Source: Herminiimonas contaminans (lineage in GTDB: Bacteria > Pseudomonadota > Gammaproteobacteria > Burkholderiales > Burkholderiaceae_D). From it: a stretch of 64,000 nucleotides of DNA. A model generated the notes under the pieces. It was not told the DNA's origin. It did no database searches and worked only from the letters and a program-made list of their open reading frames with translations. Within the stretch, counting starts at the first letter, position 1. Each line of letters opens with the position of its first letter. The DNA lies in assembly GCF_015645465.1 (NCBI RefSeq), contig NZ_JADOEL010000013.1, positions 60,630 to 124,629 on the forward strand, given 5' to 3'. Positions 52,370 to 61,548 of the stretch are shown one piece after another. The translations under genes and the position numbers were made by a program.

Positions 52370-53269
52370 ATGACTCACAAGATTACGCCATCGACTGTAT
52401 TACTGCTAACGCTCGCGCCCATGATGTGGGCCGGGAATGCAATTGTTGGCCGCTCGGTGAATGCGATGGTGCCGCCGGTTACCTTGAATCTGTTGCGCTG
52501 GTCGATTGCTATGCTAATCCTGTTGCCGCTGGCAAGCTGGATCTTCCGCCGTAACAGTCCGTTCTGGACGCACTGGCGACGGTTTTCGATATTGGGGCTG
52601 CTCGGCGTCGGCTTGTACAACACGCTGCAATACCTGGCGTTGCAGACTTCTTCACCGATTAACGTGACGCTGGTAGCGGCCAGTATGCCGGTGTGGATGT
52701 TGCTGATAGGGACGCTGTTCTTCGGCGTGCGCGTATCGTTCAAGCAGGGCTTGGGCGCAGTGCTATCGATAGTAGGTGTGCTGATTGTGCTGAGCCGGGG
52801 CGAGCTGCGACAACTGCTGGCTTTGCGCCTGGTGGCCGGTGATATCTTCATGATCATCGCCGCCATCGTCTGGTCTTTCTACAGCTGGTTGCTGACGTTG
52901 CCAAAAGACCCGGAAGAGATACGTAGCAACTGGGCGGCTTTCCTACTGGCACAGGTTGCTTTCGGCGTGGCCTGGTCTTGCATGTTTACAGCTGGCGAAT
53001 GGGCGCTAGGAGATCTGCATATAGACTGGGGCTGGCCATTGATCGCGGCGCTGATCTTCGTCGCAATCGGCCCAGCCATCATCGCTTTGCGTTGCTGGGG
53101 CATAGGCGTGCAAAGGGTGGGGCCGACGATCGCTGGCTTCTTCAGCAACCTGACGCCGTTGTTCGCCGCATTGATGTCATCAGCATTTCTCGGCGAAATG
53201 CCGCATCTGTATCATGGCGTCGCCTTCATATTGATCGTGGGCGGGATCGTCGTTTCTTCACGGCGCTAA
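52370..53269 (+). CDS. EamA/DMT-family transporter
   Basis: 299 residues with ten predicted membrane helices in two EamA repeats. Landmarks are MMWAGNAIVGRSVN (near the start), NTLQYLALQTSSPINVTLVAASMPVWMLLIGTLFFG in repeat one, and QRVGPTIAGFFSNLTPLFAALMSSAFLGE in repeat two. DMT exporters move amino acids, nucleobases or drugs outward; the substrate here is unknown. It is convergent with the antiporter gene, with ten bases between stops. Confidence 0.88.
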   Translation: MTHKITPSTVLLLTLAPMMWAGNAIVGRSVNAMVPPVTLNLLRWSIAMLILLPLASWIFRRNSPFWTHWRRFSILGLLGVGLYNTLQYLALQTSSPINVTLVAASMPVWMLLIGTLFFGVRVSFKQGLGAVLSIVGVLIVLSRGELRQLLALRLVAGDIFMIIAAIVWSFYSWLLTLPKDPEEIRSNWAAFLLAQVAFGVAWSCMFTAGEWALGDLHIDWGWPLIAALIFVAIGPAIIALRCWGIGVQRVGPTIAGFFSNLTPLFAALMSSAFLGEMPHLYHGVAFILIVGGIVVSSRR

Positions 53270-53279
53270 TCAAGCGAGG

Positions 53280-55067
53280 TTAGCCATCCTTAGGCTCATC
53301 TTCTTCGGCTCGCGGCGGCGGGATATATTCAATATTCCCCAACACCAGTGCACGACCGGCAAACAGCCCGCCGGTAGTCTCCAGCGCAAAGCGCTCTGCG
53401 TCGCGGCTACGTACTTCGCTAATCAAATCTTCCGCTTCCTGCGGCTCTGAGCCCAGCAGGACGACCGCGTGTTTGGCCATTTGCAGCGATGCTTCAAAGG
53501 TTTCGCGCACGACGAAGTCGGCATTGTGCTTGACCAGTTCGAGAGCGTGTTCACGGTCGAAAGCACGCACCACGAGTTTGGTGTGCGGGCATTCCTGCCG
53601 CGCCGTTTCCACGATGCGGGTGACAGCGTGTTTGTCATTGATGCAGACCAGGATGACTGAGGCTTGCAATGCGCCCGCAGCGTGCAGGATCTCCGGGCGT
53701 CCGCCGTCACCATAAAAGACCTTGAAGCCATAGGGCTCAACCGCGCGGATGACGTCCGGATCGCTGTCGATGATGGAGAGTTTGGCTCCCTTGGCCAGCG
53801 GGCCTTGGCTCGCGATCTGGCCGACCCGGCCAAAGCCGATGATGAGGACGCTGGCTTGCACATCCCTTGGTTCTTCGACGCCGTCGAGTGAGGCAGTTAT
53901 TTTCCCGCCTAAGCGTTTGTGTAGTACCACTACCATCGGCGTCAGAGCCATCGAGAGCACAACGATGGCAGTGATGTTTGCATTGATTTCAGCTGAAATC
54001 ACATTCAACTTGAGTGCTTCAGTGAAGAGTACGAAGGCGAATTCGCCGCCTTGTGCCATGAGGATGGCGCGGTCGATGGCTTCCGAGTGATTGCTTTTTG
54101 CCAGTCGTGCGACGCAGTAGATGCAGAAGGCTTTGGTCATCATGAGTGCTAATACACCAGCCACAACGATGCGCCAGTTCTCGCCGACCACATCCAGATT
54201 CAATGCCATGCCGACGCCGAGGAAGAACAGTCCCAGCAGCAAGCCGCGGAACGGTTCTATATCTGCTTCCAGTTGATGGCGGAAGGTGGATTCCGACAGC
54301 AGCACGCCTGCGAGGAATGCGCCCATTGCCATCGACAGGCCACCGACTTCCATCAATAGCGCTGCACCGAGTACGACGAGCAGGGCGGCTGCGGTCATGA
54401 CTTCACGTGCCTTCGCTTTTGCCAGTACACGGAATAGCGGATTAAGTAGCCAGATGCCTGCGCCTATCAGTATGGTCAGAGAGAGGGCGGCGAAGATGAT
54501 TTTTTGCAGTACCGGTGCGCCATGCGTAATGGTGGCGTCAGGCGGCGCAATGAAAGCGACGATCGCCAGCAAAGGGACGATCAGCAAATCTTCAAACAAT
54601 AAGATGGAGACTATGCGTTGTCCGCGCGGCGTTTGCATGTCGCCGCGTTCGCTGAGTACCTGCATGACGATGGCGGTCGAGGTCAGCACGAATCCTGCGC
54701 CAGCAATAAATGACACTTGCCACGAGTAACCAAAGGCCATGCCTACAGCTGTCAGCAAAACCGAGCTAAGAACTACCTGCATGCTGCCCAGGCCGAATAT
54801 TTGTCCGCGCAAGCTCCACAGATGCGACGGTTTCATTTCCAGGCCTATGATGAAGAGGAACATGACGACGCCCAGTTCGGCGACGTGGATGATGGTTTGC
54901 GCGTCCGACATCAGGCCCAAGCCGGATGGGCCTATCGCCAGTCCGGCGGCGAGGTAACCAAGGACGGATCCCAGTCCTATGCGTTTGAACAGCGGCACCG
55001 CGACGACGGCGGCACCGAGGAGGGTCACGATGCCTACCAGTTGGCTGGGGTTTCCTTCGATGGCCAT
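53280..55067 (-). CDS. CPA2 antiporter with TrkA-N domain (KefB/KefC-like)
   Basis: 595 residues from ATG 55067 (MAIEGNPSQLVGIVTLLGAA). Twelve or so membrane helices with the Na/H exchanger core (GLEMKPSHLWSLRGQIFG, GAGFVLTSTAIVMQVLSERG), then a RCK/TrkA-N domain with the NAD-site VLIIGFGRVGQIASQGPL (about 405-422) and a C-terminal tail. It exchanges K or Na for protons. No KefF/KefG ancillary flavoprotein gene is beside it. A terminator-like hairpin lies in its leader. Confidence 0.9.
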   Translation of the reverse strand: MAIEGNPSQLVGIVTLLGAAVVAVPLFKRIGLGSVLGYLAAGLAIGPSGLGLMSDAQTIIHVAELGVVMFLFIIGLEMKPSHLWSLRGQIFGLGSMQVVLSSVLLTAVGMAFGYSWQVSFIAGAGFVLTSTAIVMQVLSERGDMQTPRGQRIVSILLFEDLLIVPLLAIVAFIAPPDATITHGAPVLQKIIFAALSLTILIGAGIWLLNPLFRVLAKAKAREVMTAAALLVVLGAALLMEVGGLSMAMGAFLAGVLLSESTFRHQLEADIEPFRGLLLGLFFLGVGMALNLDVVGENWRIVVAGVLALMMTKAFCIYCVARLAKSNHSEAIDRAILMAQGGEFAFVLFTEALKLNVISAEINANITAIVVLSMALTPMVVVLHKRLGGKITASLDGVEEPRDVQASVLIIGFGRVGQIASQGPLAKGAKLSIIDSDPDVIRAVEPYGFKVFYGDGGRPEILHAAGALQASVILVCINDKHAVTRIVETARQECPHTKLVVRAFDREHALELVKHNADFVVRETFEASLQMAKHAVVLLGSEPQEAEDLISEVRSRDAERFALETTGGLFAGRALVLGNIEYIPPPRAEEDEPKDG

Positions 55068-55129
55068 AAAATTTTCCTGATTTTTGTTAGTGAAGCTCGA
55101 AGGGCGATATTGCCAGCAGGACTGCAAAC

Positions 55130-55161
55130 AAAAAAGCCCGCGACCAAAAGGTAGCAGGCTT
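55130..55161 (-). terminator. Terminator-like hairpin in the antiporter leader
   Basis: On the minus strand AAGCCTGCTACC, TTTT, GGTCGCGGGCTT and then TTTTG form a 12-bp stem with two mismatches. It lies 63 bases before the antiporter start, so it may end a short upstream transcript or act as an attenuator. Confidence 0.6.
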
Positions 55162-55436
55162 GATATGAGGGTTTCACCAGTCCTATAGTGGAAAGTGCAA
55201 AACCTGGCGCGAGTTGCCTCAACGCGGTTTGATTATGCGCTTGTTCGCTGAAATGTACAACGTTGATTTCTAACACCATATTTCCCTGGATAATCTTGTC
55301 GTCTTGCCTATATTGCTAAGACGACATTTTTGTTGGTGAAATAAATCATTTGTAAATTTTCAAAAAATTATAGTTCATTAGTAAAATATATTGGAGTAAA
55401 ATAAAACACGGTCACAAGCTAACGGGTGTTTGCATC

Positions 55437-56909
55437 ATGAATCGAAGAATTGCTTATTTGGGTATTGCCTGCATGACGGCGCTGCTGAGCGCCTGTGCGG
55501 ATATGGGCAATATCAAGCCACAAGCGCAGCGCATGGATGCGAATGCGCTGGGCAGCGGCTCGGTAATTAGCCAGTCCGCAGCCAACGATGCGGCGCTGTG
55601 GCCGCAGCAGCAGTGGTGGCATGCATATGGCGATGCACAACTGGATGCATTGATTGCGACTGCCTTAAGTGACAGCCCGAACCTGCACATTGCCGAAGCG
55701 CGCGTGCGCCAGGCGCAGTCCTATGCCGGTCTGGCCGAGTCGGCTACCTTGCCGAATGTCAGCGCGTCGACATCGATGACGCGTCAATTGTTCTCCGCAC
55801 ATGATTTCATTCCGCCACCGGAAGCAGGCAACTACGCCTGGTATAACCGCGTCGCGGTAGAAGCGACTTACGATCTTGATCTGTGGGGCAAGCATCGCCA
55901 GGAGTTGGCGGCCGCGCTGGATGAAGTAAAAGTATCGGCGGCTGAATCGCAGATGGCGCGACTGGCACTGGAAAACAATATCGTGCGCAGCTATGTGCAG
56001 CTGTCCCTGCAATATGCATTGAAGGATATAGTCGAAGATACCTTGTCGCATCGCGAAAAAGGTTTGCAGGTGATGCGCAAACGCCTGGCCGCAGGCCTGG
56101 CCACCGAGATGGACGTGACGCAACTGGAAGCAGCGATTCCTCCATTGCATATACAGATAGAGCAATATGACGAAGCAATCATTGTGTTGCGCAACCAGCT
56201 TGCCGCATTTACCGGCAAAGGTCCGGCAGAAGGCGAGAAGATCACGCGTCCGACACTGGCGCTGGATAACAATGCGTGGTTGCGTTTGCCTGCGGTGCTG
56301 CCTGCCGACCTGATCGGTCGTCGTCCCGATGTGGCGGCACGTCGTTGGGGTGTGGAAGCCGCCGGTAAGCAAATCGAAGCGGCCAAGGCGGCGTTTTATC
56401 CCGACATCAACCTGATGGCCTTTATTGGTTTCCAGGGCATAGGCTTTTCGAATTTCCTCAAAGGTGATTCGTCCATACGTGGCATAGGGCCAGCAATTTC
56501 ATTGCCGATTTTTGATGGTGGCCGCCTGCGCAGTAATCTGGGTGCGCATACTGCAGCCTACGATATTGCCGTCGAAAGTTATAACGGCACCTTGATCCAT
56601 GCACTGGAAAGCGTAGCCAACACATTGGTGGTAGCACAATCATTGCAGCAACAAAAAACATTGAACGATGGTGCGCTCGTGACAGCGAGCAAAGCGCGTA
56701 CGCTGGCGAGCAAAGGCTTCGCTGCGGGCATGACCGACTTCCTGGTATTGCTTAATAGCGAGGTCGCCTTGCTGACGCAGGAGCAACAACGTGCACAAAT
56801 CACTGCGCGCATGCTGGAAAGTCACGCTGCGCTGATGCTGGCGCTGGGTGGTGGATATCAAGCGGAACCGCAGCCGGAACAAACAAACAGCAACAAGGAT
56901 AAGCCATGA
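55437..56909 (+). CDS. Outer-membrane efflux lipoprotein (NodT/OprM type)
   Basis: 490 residues. The lipoprotein signal is MNRRIAYLGIACMTALLSAC, with Cys at about 20. The TolC-like fold has two OEP repeats (PNLHIAEARVRQAQSYAGLAES and the RRPDVAARRWGVEAAGKQIEAAKAAFYPDINLMAFIG signature). Forms the exit duct of the efflux system encoded by the next four genes. The ATGA overlap with marR confirms an operon. The 148-base AT-rich stretch before it probably holds the promoter; its Shine-Dalgarno is weak. Confidence 0.92.
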   Translation: MNRRIAYLGIACMTALLSACADMGNIKPQAQRMDANALGSGSVISQSAANDAALWPQQQWWHAYGDAQLDALIATALSDSPNLHIAEARVRQAQSYAGLAESATLPNVSASTSMTRQLFSAHDFIPPPEAGNYAWYNRVAVEATYDLDLWGKHRQELAAALDEVKVSAAESQMARLALENNIVRSYVQLSLQYALKDIVEDTLSHREKGLQVMRKRLAAGLATEMDVTQLEAAIPPLHIQIEQYDEAIIVLRNQLAAFTGKGPAEGEKITRPTLALDNNAWLRLPAVLPADLIGRRPDVAARRWGVEAAGKQIEAAKAAFYPDINLMAFIGFQGIGFSNFLKGDSSIRGIGPAISLPIFDGGRLRSNLGAHTAAYDIAVESYNGTLIHALESVANTLVVAQSLQQQKTLNDGALVTASKARTLASKGFAAGMTDFLVLLNSEVALLTQEQQRAQITARMLESHAALMLALGGGYQAEPQPEQTNSNKDKP

Positions 56910-57409
56910 GTAACTTTGACAGTACCGTACGTCGTATCGCGCGCTGTGGTGAGCGCATGCCCGAACATCCGAAGCAGTTGGTGACTCTGAGCCGTCTGGC
57001 GTATCACATCCAGAAGCGTACGCAAGATCAGCTGAATGCGGTGATGAAAGAACATGGCCTGACCAGTGTCAGCTATACCGCGCTGATGGTGCTCTATGGT
57101 TCGGATGAAGAAACGCAGCGTGCGTCGGACCTGGGTGATGCCTGCTCGGAAAAACCAGCCAACCTGACGCGTATTTGTAACGACCTCGAAAAGCAGGGCC
57201 TGATCAAACGTCGCTTCAGTCTGGAAGACCGTCGCAGTGTAGAGATATCGCTGACGACCGCAGGTCGCAAACGCGTCGAACAAGTGTCGCCGGATTACTG
57301 GGCTATCCTGCATCAGACCTATGAAGGCCTGACGGAAAAAGAATTGTCGCAGCAGGAAACCATGCTCCGACGCCAGCTCAGCAACCTGGAAGCAAGAAGC
57401 CCGGAATGA
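56906..57409 (+). CDS. MarR-family regulator of the efflux operon
   Basis: 167 residues. Winged-helix DNA-binding segment TRASDLGDACSEKPANLTRICNDLEKQGLIKRR and wing SLEDRRSVEISLT. It lies inside the efflux operon, overlapping the outer-membrane gene before (ATGA) and the FUSC gene after (ATGA). That suggests it represses its own operon until an aromatic or drug ligand appears. No dyad comparable to the other MarR's operators was found in front of the operon. Confidence 0.9.
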   Translation: MSNFDSTVRRIARCGERMPEHPKQLVTLSRLAYHIQKRTQDQLNAVMKEHGLTSVSYTALMVLYGSDEETQRASDLGDACSEKPANLTRICNDLEKQGLIKRRFSLEDRRSVEISLTTAGRKRVEQVSPDYWAILHQTYEGLTEKELSQQETMLRRQLSNLEARSPE

Positions 57410-59628
57410 GCAGCAGCGTCGAAGCCACTGCGCCAGCCTCCACGCCAGCACCGGCTGCTGCATGGCACCGCCGCGCACGCGTGATTGCGCAGGATTGGCT
57501 GGAGACGGAAGGGCAGCGTTGGGTCTTCGTGTTGAAAACCTTGCTGGCGGCTTTCCTCGCTTTATGGATAGCGTTCCGTCTGGGCTTTGATTCGCCACGC
57601 AGCGCGATGATGACGGTATTCATCGTGGCCTTGCCGAGTAGCGGCATGGCGCTGGAAAAAAGTATTTATCGCTTGTTTGGCACATTGGTCGGTTGTGCTG
57701 CAGCGCTGACGCTGATCGCTTTGTTCCCGCAACAGGCAATGTTGCTCTTCATTGCGCTCGCATTCTGGGTCGCCTTGTGTACCGCCGGTTCTGCCCTGAT
57801 GCGCAATGCGCGTTCCTATGGTTTCGTGCTGGCGGGCTACACGGCCTGCATGATCGCAGTACCGGCTATCGATGCGCCTTTGCAGGTATTCAATCTCGCA
57901 GTGTCGCGCGTGACGGAAATCTCCTTGGGTATTCTCTGTGCAGCACTGGTGAACGATGCCTTGTTTCCGAAACATCAGAGTGAGCAGCTGGTGCAGGCCG
58001 TGCGTCGTTTATATCGCAATATTGCGCAGTTGTGCAGCGATGCGATGCAAGGGCGTTTAACTCCGGAGCAATTGGAACGTTTGCACCTGCAGTTTGCTAC
58101 CGAAGTGGCGGCACTGGAATCCGGCCGCGCCGCTGCTTTCTTTGAAGCTGGCGATATCCGTACACGCAACCAGCAATTGCACGCCTTCAATGCGGCAGCG
58201 ATGGTCGGCCTGACCACATTCCATACCTTGCATCAATTGATGCAGCGCCTGCGCAATCGTGGCGACATGCTGGTGCCGGATGTGATGCTGCCTTTATATG
58301 AGGCTTTCTCGAATGCCTTGTTGGTGACGAATATCCCGGCGCGTACCGCGGTCGAAGTTGGTGTCACGCGCGACAAATTGAGTGCCTTGCATGCAGTCTT
58401 GCCGCAAATGATTGCCGAGGCGCGCGGGAATTTCCTGCGTCATGAATACAACGATGTGCAAAGGCTGAACCTGGATACGGCGCTGGAACTGATGCAGCGT
58501 TTCAGTGATGAGTTCTATCAGCTGGTGGTGATTTACCACGATCTGCCCAAGCGCCTGTCGGACAAACCTGCGAAGAATGCCCGACAGATCCTCAGCTACA
58601 GCGCCAAGACGCCACCGATGATTGCGCTGGCAGCAGGTTTGCGCAGTGCCGCCGCCTTGTTGCTGCTGACCTTGGCATGGCATGGATTGAACTGGCCGAG
58701 CGCAGGTGGTGCGGTCATCATCACCGTGATTTTTTGCGGGCTGGCGGCATCGTCGCCTCATCCTAGTGGTTTGATACGCCAGACCACGCTGGGCTTTGCG
58801 AGTGCGACGCCGTTTGCTTTCTTCTGTGCCTTCTTCATGCTGAATCACGTCGAAGGTTACATGATGCTGGTGCTGGCGATGCTGCCGTTCTTGCTGGTTG
58901 GTGCGTATATCAGTACCTGGCGCAAGGTGGCGGGTATCGGTATCGGCTTCAACCTGATGTTTGCGCAAATGATTGCACCAGAAAACCTGATGCGCTTCGA
59001 TGTGCTGAACTTCATTAATGACAGCATGGCGCAAGTACTGGGCCTGGTTCTGGCCGGTCTGATGTTTGCCTTGATCCTGCCTGAGCATAAACAAGGGTCG
59101 CGGCGCCATATTGCTGATTCCTTGTGGGGCGAGGCTTTACGCCTGTGCATCAGTGATGCGGCCAACCTGCGCCATCATTTTGAAAGCCGGGTGCGTGATT
59201 TGCTGAATCAACTGAGCATGAGCATACGTGGTACGGCAGATGCCGACACACGTCGTACTCTGAATCAGGCGATCACCTTGCTGGAAATTGGCCATGCCAT
59301 TATCGATTTACGTGATCTGAGCGCACGCCTCAAGCCCGGCCATCCGGCACGCGTGGCCAAAGAGAAGTGCGTCGCTAGCCTGGCTGATTACTTCCGCAAG
59401 CCGCAAGCGCCGCAGCATGCGCGTGCGCTGGCAGAGACGCAGGCCGCAGGCGTGATGCTACGCAGCTTGTTGCTGAATAAAGAAACATTGCAGGCGAACG
59501 AAGCGGCGCAATTGCAGCGCGCGCTGACTGACCTGCACCTGATCCATGCTTCCTTGCTGGATCAGTCACTGAACGAATTTTCTGCTGAAGCTGCATTGAC
59601 GAACGGAGCAAACCATCATGCCGCGTGA
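57406..59628 (+). CDS. FUSC-family inner-membrane efflux protein (AaeB-like)
   Basis: 740 residues with two membrane blocks of four to six helices (about 40-180 and 405-545) separated by helical cytosolic domains. This is the AaeB/fusaric-acid-resistance architecture. Conserved stretches are DSPRSAMMTVFIVALPSSGMALEKS and LNWPSAGGAVIITVIFCGLAASSPHPS. It pairs with the HlyD-type adaptor to expel aromatic carboxylates or similar. It overlaps marR upstream and the DUF1656 gene downstream by 11 bases. Confidence 0.9.
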   Translation: MSSSVEATAPASTPAPAAAWHRRARVIAQDWLETEGQRWVFVLKTLLAAFLALWIAFRLGFDSPRSAMMTVFIVALPSSGMALEKSIYRLFGTLVGCAAALTLIALFPQQAMLLFIALAFWVALCTAGSALMRNARSYGFVLAGYTACMIAVPAIDAPLQVFNLAVSRVTEISLGILCAALVNDALFPKHQSEQLVQAVRRLYRNIAQLCSDAMQGRLTPEQLERLHLQFATEVAALESGRAAAFFEAGDIRTRNQQLHAFNAAAMVGLTTFHTLHQLMQRLRNRGDMLVPDVMLPLYEAFSNALLVTNIPARTAVEVGVTRDKLSALHAVLPQMIAEARGNFLRHEYNDVQRLNLDTALELMQRFSDEFYQLVVIYHDLPKRLSDKPAKNARQILSYSAKTPPMIALAAGLRSAAALLLLTLAWHGLNWPSAGGAVIITVIFCGLAASSPHPSGLIRQTTLGFASATPFAFFCAFFMLNHVEGYMMLVLAMLPFLLVGAYISTWRKVAGIGIGFNLMFAQMIAPENLMRFDVLNFINDSMAQVLGLVLAGLMFALILPEHKQGSRRHIADSLWGEALRLCISDAANLRHHFESRVRDLLNQLSMSIRGTADADTRRTLNQAITLLEIGHAIIDLRDLSARLKPGHPARVAKEKCVASLADYFRKPQAPQHARALAETQAAGVMLRSLLLNKETLQANEAAQLQRALTDLHLIHASLLDQSLNEFSAEAALTNGANHHAA

Positions 59629-59815
59629 GATTTCCATTTTTGGCGTATTGGCGCCATCGCTGCTGCTGGTCTTCCTGCTGGCAGTCGTCATCCACATTGG
59701 TGTCGACTGGCTGTGCGGCCACTTCGGTATTTATAAACATGTCTGGCATCGCTCGCTTTTCCGCTTGTGCCTGCTGGTTTGCATATTCGGCGCACTCGCG
59801 CTTGTTATTTACTAG
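59618..59815 (+). CDS. DUF1656 small membrane protein (AaeX-like)
   Basis: 65 residues with two membrane helices, starting MPREISIFGVLAPSLLLVFL. The family is always found between the FUSC pump and the HlyD adaptor (as AaeX in E. coli). Its start overlaps the end of the pump gene by 11 bases; its stop is 11 bases before the adaptor start. The role is unknown, perhaps stabilising the pump. Confidence 0.9.
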   Translation: MPREISIFGVLAPSLLLVFLLAVVIHIGVDWLCGHFGIYKHVWHRSLFRLCLLVCIFGALALVIY

Positions 59816-59826
59816 GGATCATCGCT

Positions 59827-60696
59827 ATGCGTACCTCCGCTTATCTTCGCTACATCATCACCGGCGTACTCTTGCTGCTTGCCATTTTATTTGGCAAGTA
59901 TCTGTGGGATGACAATATGTATTCGCCATGGACGCGCGATGGCCGCGTCAAGGCCAACATCATCCACATCGCACCGGATGTGTCCGGCATCGTGACCACG
60001 GTCGAGGTGAAGGATAATCAGTTTGTGCACAAGGGCGATATCCTGTTCACTATCGACAAGAGCCGCTATGCACATGTGTTGACGCAGGCAGAAGCGACGC
60101 TGGCTGCGCAGCAGGCAGAAAAGGGTATGCGCAGCAAGGAAGCGGCACGTCGTAGCGGACTGGATGCTTCCATCGTCACCAGCGAGAACCGTGAAGCCGC
60201 AGCGTCGCTGTCATCGATAGCAGGTGCCAAGTATCAGGCAGCTGCAGCCGCGCGCGATACTGCGCAATTGAATCTGGAACGTACTGATGTGCGCGCACCG
60301 GTCGATGGTTATGTCACCAATTTACATGTGTATGCGGGTGACTTTGCAACTTCAGGCGTACCGCAGCTGGCCGTGATCGATAGTAATTCCTACTATGTCA
60401 GCGGCTATTTTGAAGAAACCAAATTGCCGTATCTGAAGGTCAACGATAAGGTCGAGATACGCCTGATGAGTGGCGGCGCGACCTTGCAAGGTCATATCGA
60501 AAGTATTTCGCGCGGTATTACCGATCGTGAAGCGAACACTGGCCGTGAATTACTGGCCGATATCAATCCGACCTTTAACTGGGTGCGCCTGGCGCAGCGC
60601 GTACCGGTGCGCATACGCATAGACGACCTGGATAAGGATCATCAGCTGGTGGCAGGCATGACTTGTACCGTGATCGTCCAGCCGGCCAAGAAGTAA
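59827..60696 (+). CDS. HlyD/AaeA-family periplasmic adaptor
   Basis: About 289 residues from ATG 59827 (MRTSAYLRYIITGVLLLLAI); the in-frame ATG at 59767 lies inside the DUF1656 gene. One N-terminal membrane anchor, then biotinyl-lipoyl halves (HIAPDVSGIVTTVEVKDNQFVHKGDILFTID and RTDVRAPVDGYVTNLHVYAGDF) flanking an alpha-helical hairpin, then a beta-barrel domain. It links the FUSC pump to the outer-membrane duct. Last gene of the efflux operon. Confidence 0.92.
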   Translation: MRTSAYLRYIITGVLLLLAILFGKYLWDDNMYSPWTRDGRVKANIIHIAPDVSGIVTTVEVKDNQFVHKGDILFTIDKSRYAHVLTQAEATLAAQQAEKGMRSKEAARRSGLDASIVTSENREAAASLSSIAGAKYQAAAAARDTAQLNLERTDVRAPVDGYVTNLHVYAGDFATSGVPQLAVIDSNSYYVSGYFEETKLPYLKVNDKVEIRLMSGGATLQGHIESISRGITDREANTGRELLADINPTFNWVRLAQRVPVRIRIDDLDKDHQLVAGMTCTVIVQPAKK

Positions 60697-60710
60697 GCAG
60701 CCGTTTTCCC

Positions 60711-61328
60711 TCAGGTGGCGACGATGCCGTACGGTATCGTGCGCCGCGCATCCTTCAGGGCGACCGCCCACCAATGCAGCTGCGCCAGCATCATCTCCAT
60801 TGATTTTTCCGCACGTGTAGCTGCGTATAAACGCCCTTGGTCGTCGAACTGTTCCCATGCATTGGCAAAGCTGACGCTGTTGCGCATCGTCGCGACATGC
60901 AGTTCGGCAAACACCTGGCGCAATTGTTCGACTGCGCGCAAGCCGCCGGACACACCACCATAGGAAACAAAAGCCAGCGGCTTGGCTTGCCATTCGCGTG
61001 ATACAGAATCGATCAGGTGCTTCAGCGGAGCGGGGTAGCCATGGTTGTATTCAGGCGTGATCACGATGAAGGCATCGGCGCGATCCAGGCAAGTCCTGAG
61101 TGCGTGCAGATCCGGATTTTGCTCGCTCTGTGGTTGTAAGGATAGCTTGGCCGGATCGACGATCTCCAAGGCAAATTCCTGATGCTTGCGGACTTGCGCG
61201 CTGGCCCAGTTCGCGATGATGTCGCAGTAACGTCCTTCGCGGATGCTGCCGTAGATCAGGACGAGATTGAGTTTCTCATTCGTTGCGCTTAATTCCCTGA
61301 TGGCTATGGTTGGTAACAGTGCTGACAT
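60711..61328 (-). CDS. NADPH-dependent FMN reductase family protein
   Basis: 205 residues with a flavodoxin-like fold: VLIYGSIREGRYCDIIANWA (FMN phosphate loop), then AFIVITPEYNHGYPAPLKHLIDSVSREW and FVSYGGVSGGLRAVEQLRQVF. It reduces flavin, quinone, azo or metal substrates with NAD(P)H. The first 19 residues are not part of the fold. The ribosome site GGAGG is four bases before the ATG. A LexA box at 61398-61413 and a SoxR-type promoter at 61509-61539 both point at it. Induction by DNA damage and redox stress is predicted. Confidence 0.87.
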   Translation of the reverse strand: MSALLPTIAIRELSATNEKLNLVLIYGSIREGRYCDIIANWASAQVRKHQEFALEIVDPAKLSLQPQSEQNPDLHALRTCLDRADAFIVITPEYNHGYPAPLKHLIDSVSREWQAKPLAFVSYGGVSGGLRAVEQLRQVFAELHVATMRNSVSFANAWEQFDDQGRLYAATRAEKSMEMMLAQLHWWAVALKDARRTIPYGIVAT

Positions 61329-61397
61329 TGAACCTCCAAATGCTGTTTTTCTGCTGTTTTAGGTAATGCGCCGGATGAACGGTGCGCTGATAATATA

Positions 61398-61413
61398 CTG
61401 TATATACGTACAG
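61398..61413. promoter_or_regulatory. LexA (SOS) box upstream of the FMN reductase
   Basis: CTGTATATACGTACAG is a canonical CTG-N10-CAG LexA site, 70 bases before the reductase start. The segment from ribosome site to this box resembles the one in front of imuA. Confidence 0.88.
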
Positions 61414-61508
61414 TTAAAAAGAAATAATTACATCCGTTGACCATCCTGCGGATGACGCCCTAAAGCGATGCCTGGCAGTGCATGGGACTTGCGCAACGGT
61501 GACGGCTT

Positions 61509-61539
61509 AGTGTAAAACCTCAACTTAACTTGAGGTCAA
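61509..61539 (-). promoter_or_regulatory. SoxR-controlled promoter pointing to the FMN reductase
   Basis: On the minus strand TTGACC, a 19-base spacer and TACACT make the over-long spacer typical of MerR-family promoters. The spacer holds the SoxR operator (plus strand CCTCAACTTAACTTGAGG, 61518-61535). Transcription would run leftward through the LexA box into the reductase gene. The site is 13 bases from the soxR start, so it should also control soxR. Confidence 0.85.
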
Positions 61540-61548
61540 GAGGTTGCC

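Noticed and set aside
55360..55400. MarR operator before the efflux operon, by analogy with the 50.9-kb sites
   Set aside because: The AT-rich TAGTTCATTAGTA stretch has a partial dyad, but it does not match the other MarR sites and such patterns arise easily in AT-rich DNA.
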